This document shows, piece after piece, positions 58,301 through 64,000 of a stretch of DNA of 64,000 nt. The position numbers were made by a program, and so were the translations under genes. Source of the DNA: Lingula anatina (taxonomy: Eukaryota; Brachiopoda; Lingulata; Lingulida; Lingulidae); the NCBI RefSeq assembly GCF_001039355.2, contig NW_019775981.1, positions 52,556-116,555 of the forward strand, in the 5' to 3' direction. The number at the start of each line of letters is the position of its first letter. Position 1 is the first letter of the stretch. The notes below the pieces were generated by a model. It did not search any database. It saw nothing but the letters and a program-made list of their open reading frames with translations, and had not been told where the DNA came from.

Positions 58301-61300
58301 TGTGAAATTGGTCAAAATAATTGAAATGTTAATATTCATCTGGCAAATATTTGTTGGCTCAGTAAACAACAATGCCATTCTTCACCGGGCAAGGAATTTG
58401 GAAAAAGAATTTATTCAACTGTTCTCTCATCATATTTCTGTTTATTCTTGCTGACTGGTATGCTATCCAGATAGCACCTCTTTGATATTGACACCTTACA
58501 ATATGGTAATCGGCCATGACTAGTTTAAATCCCTGCAGTATTATTATAAGAAGTAGGGCCATTCAGACTGAAATGAATTTCACTGCTACCAAACACCTGA
58601 ACTCATTAAAGAAATGGCACTGCTCCTTCTCACTATACCTATCAATATTCTACCTGCATTGGATTGACAATGAATCTGAAATGGAATCAAGTTTCGTGTC
58701 TGTTTTGAGAACAAATGACAAACATTTTAATTAACGTTCTTAAGACTAAGGAAGTTTACTAGTGAACTACCTATGCAAAGAACGTGTCTCTTAAAGAAGA
58801 TACTAGTTGAGTACTAAATCAACAATGTAATCTCATTCTCTGACTCAGGCATTCTACTGTGACTAGGTTTCATTATCAGTCTTCACCTCAGGCACCCCAA
58901 GTATTTCCACTGGGTCTGTATACATTTTGGCTGTGCTCACAAAAGGGCTAATTTGGACCGAAATAGTGACTGACCCCAGCAGTTGGCAAGCTTTACCAAA
59001 GTACTTGTGAGCAGAAAACTTTCAGACCAAAAATGTGCTTTCTTCAGTTAAAGAAATATCAAAAGAGGTACACTTACATAAAGTAAGCATTTGTCTAAAA
59101 CACTAGCCATGTCTTTCAATGTAACCAAATAGGGGCACTATTTCATTAAATTGGACAACTACCAGCAATGATTTATCTTCTGTAAAAAAAGACTTCAATT
59201 TTGGTCTAAAAAATTATGGCTGATTTCTGGTTAAAGTGCTTTTGTGAAAAAGTTCCAAGGGGTAGATTTTTGGTTTAAAAAATGTGCTCAACGTGCAAAG
59301 TTAGTCTTTTTTTAGACTAAGACACCATAACTATAGCTAGCTAATCTGGACCCCAGATAATCTGTAAAGTGTAGAAGCACTGTACCCATTTTATTTAAAG
59401 AGAAAAATGTCTAAAAACAAAAGTAACTTATTTTCTTACAGTGGACAGATAACGATTTATCATGAAATGAAAAGCATAAAAATTTTCAGACTAAAATTAA
59501 AGACAATCCTTCAGTCATCAGATCATCTATCTGGTATCATCAAACAAAAAGTCTCTGTTTAAAACAGAATATGAACTTGACTAAAGTCATTTATTATCAG
59601 GATGCCTATCAGCTTCTCACTTGGAGGTGGGCCGGGCTGCTTCATGTTATCTCTAAGCAAACACAAAAAGAAAAAAACAAGGACAAACTTGTTCATTTTT
59701 TACAAATATGTCAGAACTATAAAGTTGTCCTTATCTACTCCCTATGACCATTTCGGTTTTTCCCACGACAACACAGTTTTCCAATTTTGAAGGATCTTTA
59801 AATGTTTTTTTTATTGTTCAAATTTTCAAAAAACACTTGAAAATAGCTCTTGATTTTTATTTCTTCTTATATATACATGTATCACAAAGCCACCATACTA
59901 GTATGCATAATAATCCAGGTATTCAAAGCAGCTTTTGAACACAGGGTTGTTTTCATAGGGCTTTGGAAATGAATATCTACAATAAAGCTAATGCTTCTTA
60001 ATGTTTTAAAATATGTTGACAAGAACCACTGTAAACCTGCTAGCTACCTTTCCTTTATGTTCAGACATTATATAATCTATAGTCATATTGTTATAGTTTG
60101 TAATCAAATGCACCAAATGGCATTTAAGCTATTAAGATGGCAAACAGTATACATGGCTACCTTAAAGCTTAGAGCTCGATATATAAAACTGCCTGCTTGA
60201 CTCTCAATTGATGTAGTTGAAGGGCAATTTCAGAAGCCTTAGGTTAAAAAAAATCAATTAATTAAGTGTTTCTTCAGTTTCTTAGGGCCTTATTTAACTA
60301 AAAAAGATATCACCAAACCACAAAACAACTAAATAATCACCTCCTCTTCTTAATCATCCCATCTGTCTCCATTGTCTACATGATGTAATTCATAACTTGG
60401 GAATCTTCCATTAATCCCGCTAATTGCCCACCTTGACAGGTGAAAGTGATACCTGATGTGTCCGTCAACACTGTAGCCAGTACAATCACTATATCAATCT
60501 ACAACAATACACTTAATTAAGTCCACAACCTGTCGCGGCTCACCTGGCTTCTAACACCTTGATGATACACCATACAGGTAGAACAATGAACAGGCTTTAT
60601 ATCTTTTTATCACTGGTGCTCCTTTTAGGTGAATAAAATAGGTTAATAATTAATGTCTGAGCAACATTAAGCACCATCAGAATATATCACGCAAGGCAAT
60701 AAAAAGGAATTTCAGCCTAAATTAGCAGAATCTAGTCTATTAGTTTGGGCCAAACCTACCTGGTTATCCTATGTAATTGAAAGTTATCTATTTTCGTGCT
60801 CTATAGACAGGGAAAATCTGCTTTAGATTACAAAAATGTCTTCTGTAGATTTATTCAGTTGAACTATAATAAAAAGTAATGTTTGACTAATATCATGTGA
60901 CTTTATAGGCAGAATTCATTTTATGACACCATAAATGCAAAAGATAAAGTAATCTTTTACTTCTGGAAGTGCCTTGGCATTTGGCAAGACTTTTGTTTAA
61001 AAAAAAAGGAAACAGAAAATTGAAGATGCAGTCTCTTCTGTATAACGTTTCCCATTTTAAATGTGTCAATCTCAACAAGATTTTATTTTGAAACATAATA
61101 AACTTTACTTGATAAAGACCTTTAATTGTTTCTTCTTCTTAATTATACCAGTTTAAATTCATATTTATTGTCTTCCTTACATCATCTTAATCTCAACGTT
61201 AAAGAGCTAGATGGCAACAGATTTGATAAAGACTTTATTTTATTTTATTTTCGCTTGCTAAAATTTGCCCCCATAAGTTGATATACTTTATTTGGCAAAA

Positions 61301-61846
61301 CTTCCTCATCTAATCATGGATATCAGGGTGTCATATGATAACCTATGTCAATGTTTGAAATACTTTCATCAAACTGTTTGCTTTTACACATACCTGTGAT
61401 ACCATAAAAGAACAAGCAGTATATATTTTCACAGGTTCTCTCAATTAAATACACAGGATTAACAACATTACAGCAATATTCATTTGGGTACTGGTAGTAA
61501 CACCCCCCTGTGCATGTTCATTATTTCAGGGCTGACAACATTATGCCAGTTAATTGTTGAAATATTAATTATTTCTTCAACATATTGTTAATTGCCATTC
61601 ATACCAGTATCTGATGAACAAAAGTTTAATTCCTGGCATCAAAGTCAAAATTTAGTTTTATTTAACTTCCTGAATTGGTATAAATGCACAGAGCTTCCAA
61701 CCCTATCAGTATATGTATTATGGCCTGTAGATGAGGGCAATTCATGATAATTGTGTTCTGTTTCGAGCAGAGCACGACAGTTCAAGTCTCACCTTGGCTC
61801 AGTAACTACCATTATTATCTATCTTCACAGTCATATAGACCACACT

Positions 61847-62014
61847 CAGGGGCGGATTTAGGCCGTCTTCTGGGTCTTTCGGAAGACGGTCAGATTTTTA
61901 AGTTTACATTGACGGGTATCTAAGGTTTTCTGTCGGAAGACGGTCAAAAATGGAGGATGGATTAACAAAGATAATTTGGAAGACTGTCAGAAAATATCTC
62001 TGGATCCGCCCCTG
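61847..62014. mobile_element. hAT-like MITE, copy 2
   Basis: 168 bp with the same ends as copy 1 (CAGGGGCGGATTTAGG ... CTGGATCCGCCCCTG), flanked by ACACT on both sides (61842-61846, 62015-62019). The internal sequence differs from copy 1 at a modest number of positions. Non-coding. Confidence 0.92.
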
Positions 62015-62484
62015 ACACTGACATCAGCATGCAGCTCGTAATGTTAAGTAGCATGAAAGAAAAGAAACCCAGACGGGGTTCGGTGTCTTGATGAATAATA
62101 AAAAAAAAAAAGACCAGGTAAGTAATTACATAAAGTCAGGTGCAAATCCCCTTCTAATCTGCAGTTTAGAGACTATAGACCTTACGTAATTCTCTAACCA
62201 ATGTCTAATGGTCTAACTAGTTTATTCTAATTCAGCCGAGTTTGATTACACAGCAAATTCTTGTTTCACACGCCTCGTATTGACATGATATTCATTTTAA
62301 TGCGTTACAGCTTTAGACTTGGAGTCACCGTACTAGTAGTTTGTCAGCTGCATGGTCAGCTTTGTCAGCAACTGGACATCCACTATATACAACGCGAACA
62401 ACCCAAACAGTCCACTTACCATTGAAGGACAGATAATGACAACTCTTTCACTAAATATTGACATGTTAAAGGAGTCAAACTTAC

Positions 62485-62620
62485 CTAAGTCGTCTCTGCC
62501 GTTATGCTATAGTGTACGTCTCTATTCGTCATGTTGTGACACTCATACCTGGAACCCGCTTGAGGACGAGTCCAACTTCCACCGGGGAGGGGAGGGATCA
62601 ATACGGGACGTTTTTATAGA
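62485..62620 (-). other. Possible 5' non-coding exon with strong donor
   Basis: A minus-strand AG/GTAAGT donor at 62484-62479 follows a GC-richer stretch lacking long open frames. It could be spliced to the acceptor at 52489 that precedes the signal-peptide exon. This is inference from one good donor and orientation only; the 5' boundary is arbitrary. Confidence 0.25.
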
Positions 62621-64000
62621 AGTGTGTAAAATTCCGAAAACTTTTCAAACATTTATCATTTTTAGGTAGTCCAATCTAAAAAAGCTCATATACCTGAAAA
62701 GAATTTAATAAGTTGGACAGAAGACCAAGGCGACTTTTGGTTTCAAATAGTTTTTACTGCACCGACCCAAAGCTTTTCCCCCTAGGAGAGGATTTGTAAC
62801 CTTTGGCCTCGTTATCGCAGGGTGTGTGTGTTCAGTGGGTGTGTGTTGGACAGAGGTTATTGTCAGGTGTTTTTGTTGTTGCAGTGGGTTATTATATTTC
62901 GAAAGTAAAAGAAATAAAAATAAATATTAATATAGTTTACATTGAAAAAGTGTTTATTTTAGAGTTGCATGTATTGCTCCATTCCCGATTCGTCCGTGAA
63001 GATTTTATCGACCGATTTTATATAATAAACAGCTGTGATTGATCGCCGTCTTACGCTCAGTTCAGCTAGATCTATGTCTGTTTTGTGCTGGTGCCCCGAA
63101 GGTAAACGTAGTCCGGTGTATAACACACATTTTTGGATGATCTCTCAACTGGCAAATAAAAATGGAGTGTCACTGAGAAAAAAGAATCAAGTACTGCACA
63201 TCTTTTTCTTTTTCTTTTTTTTTTTTTTTTGGGGGGGGGGGTGGTAACGATGTTTTAATAACTACTGTATTAAGGACAAGACAAACTGTAGAGCCTAATA
63301 ATAATAATAATAATAATAATATTAATAAAATTTGGAAATCCTCTGAGATTTCACATGAGAACATCCTCGTGGGTAGCAGTCTGGGAAAAGTCATTTTCCT
63401 AATAGGGCTAAGGTGTAAATTTCTTTTGCTCGTTTTCACTGTTTAAACGTCGGGGCAGGGGGGGGGGGGATAAATTTACAAGAACTGCTTATGTGTGACA
63501 AAAAAAAGGGTGTCAGCTGCAAATAAGTGAAAACCTGAAAGTCATGTACTTTCAAGGATCTTGTTCAGCGTAACAAATATTTTAAAACAGTTAAGTCACC
63601 TTTTTGATTTGTAAAATTAGATCTTTTTGCAATTAAAAATGAAAAAAAAATGGATGATGGTTATGCTACTTTTTTGTTTTGTTTTAATTTGTTTTTCTTT
63701 TATTATTCTTTGATTGATCATTCAATGGTGATTATATATACCAGGTGGAGTCTAGTAAATACAATATTGCCAATGCAATGCAATGCAATAGAAATTGCAA
63801 TACAGAAAAGTGGGCAATTTACATATTTGAAAGGTGGTTAATATTTTAACTGTACTATAATTGTTTGGTGAAATCCATGCCCAGAAATTTCTTGCAGTTG
63901 TGTTCTTTTTCACAAAAATGACAATGTTTTAATATTTAGTTTTTCAACAATGTTTATACTAATTCTATCTTCATAGTCTACATCAAAAAAAAAAAAAAAA

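Larger units (their letters stand above)
55303..64000. other. No protein gene recognised
   Basis: 8.7 kb of mostly AT-rich DNA containing the second hAT-like MITE and a possible 5' non-coding exon at about 62485-62620. Also present are T/G homopolymers at 63216-63242, an (ATA)n tract near 63298-63327 and a G-run near 63460. All open frames seen are short and unlike known families. It may be the first intron and promoter region of the minus-strand cadherin-like/SUN transcript. Confidence 0.55.

Noticed and set aside
1-64000. tRNA, rRNA or known snRNA genes
   Set aside because: None recognised on either strand by eye; covariance-model searches (tRNAscan-SE, Infernal) would be needed to exclude them.

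Overview
The window is eukaryotic nuclear DNA: AT-rich, with intron-split genes using GT-AG (two GC-AG) splice sites, long introns and dense short repeats. The gene set (Na+/Ca2+ exchanger, SNU13, DMC1, SUN-domain protein) is metazoan. Gene structure and repeat style suggest an invertebrate, possibly a mollusc or other lophotrochozoan; the species assignment is inference.

Layout. (1) 1-16.8 kb, minus strand: 5' two-thirds of an SLC8-type Na+/Ca2+ exchanger, running off the left edge. (2) 16.8-21.3 kb: no gene recognised. (3) 21.3-23.15 kb, minus: complete SNU13/NHP2L1, 128 codons in four exons. (4) 23.97-33.2 kb, plus: complete DMC1 meiotic recombinase (340 aa after reconstruction), whose exons 5-12 are partly present in two or three copies. 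The copies are separated by single N characters and are most simply uncollapsed haplotypes. (5) 34.0-44.7 kb, minus, convergent with DMC1: complete SUN-domain inner nuclear membrane protein (948 aa from the first MSRR methionine; 17 coding exons). Two more in-phase exons lie at 44.9-45.25 kb. (6) 45.25-51.2 kb: repeat-rich block with ~159-bp and ~145-bp tandem repeats, a CCGATG microsatellite and a hAT-like MITE. (7) 51.26-52.38 kb, minus: signal-peptide and cadherin-like exons, upstream of and on the same strand as the SUN gene. (8) 53.08-55.30 kb: a young non-autonomous LTR element with apparently identical 400-bp LTRs. (9) 55.3-64 kb: no protein gene recognised; a second hAT-like MITE and a possible 5' non-coding exon.

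How the genes relate: DMC1 performs meiotic strand exchange, and SUN proteins tether meiotic telomeres to the nuclear envelope, so the two convergent neighbours are functionally linked. DMC1, SUN2 and SNU13 also all map to human 22q13, suggesting old conserved linkage. SNU13 and DMC1 are head-to-head with under 0.85 kb between start codons. The most informative structural observation is an occupied and empty insertion site for a TTAA-flanked MITE between two copies of a DMC1 intron.
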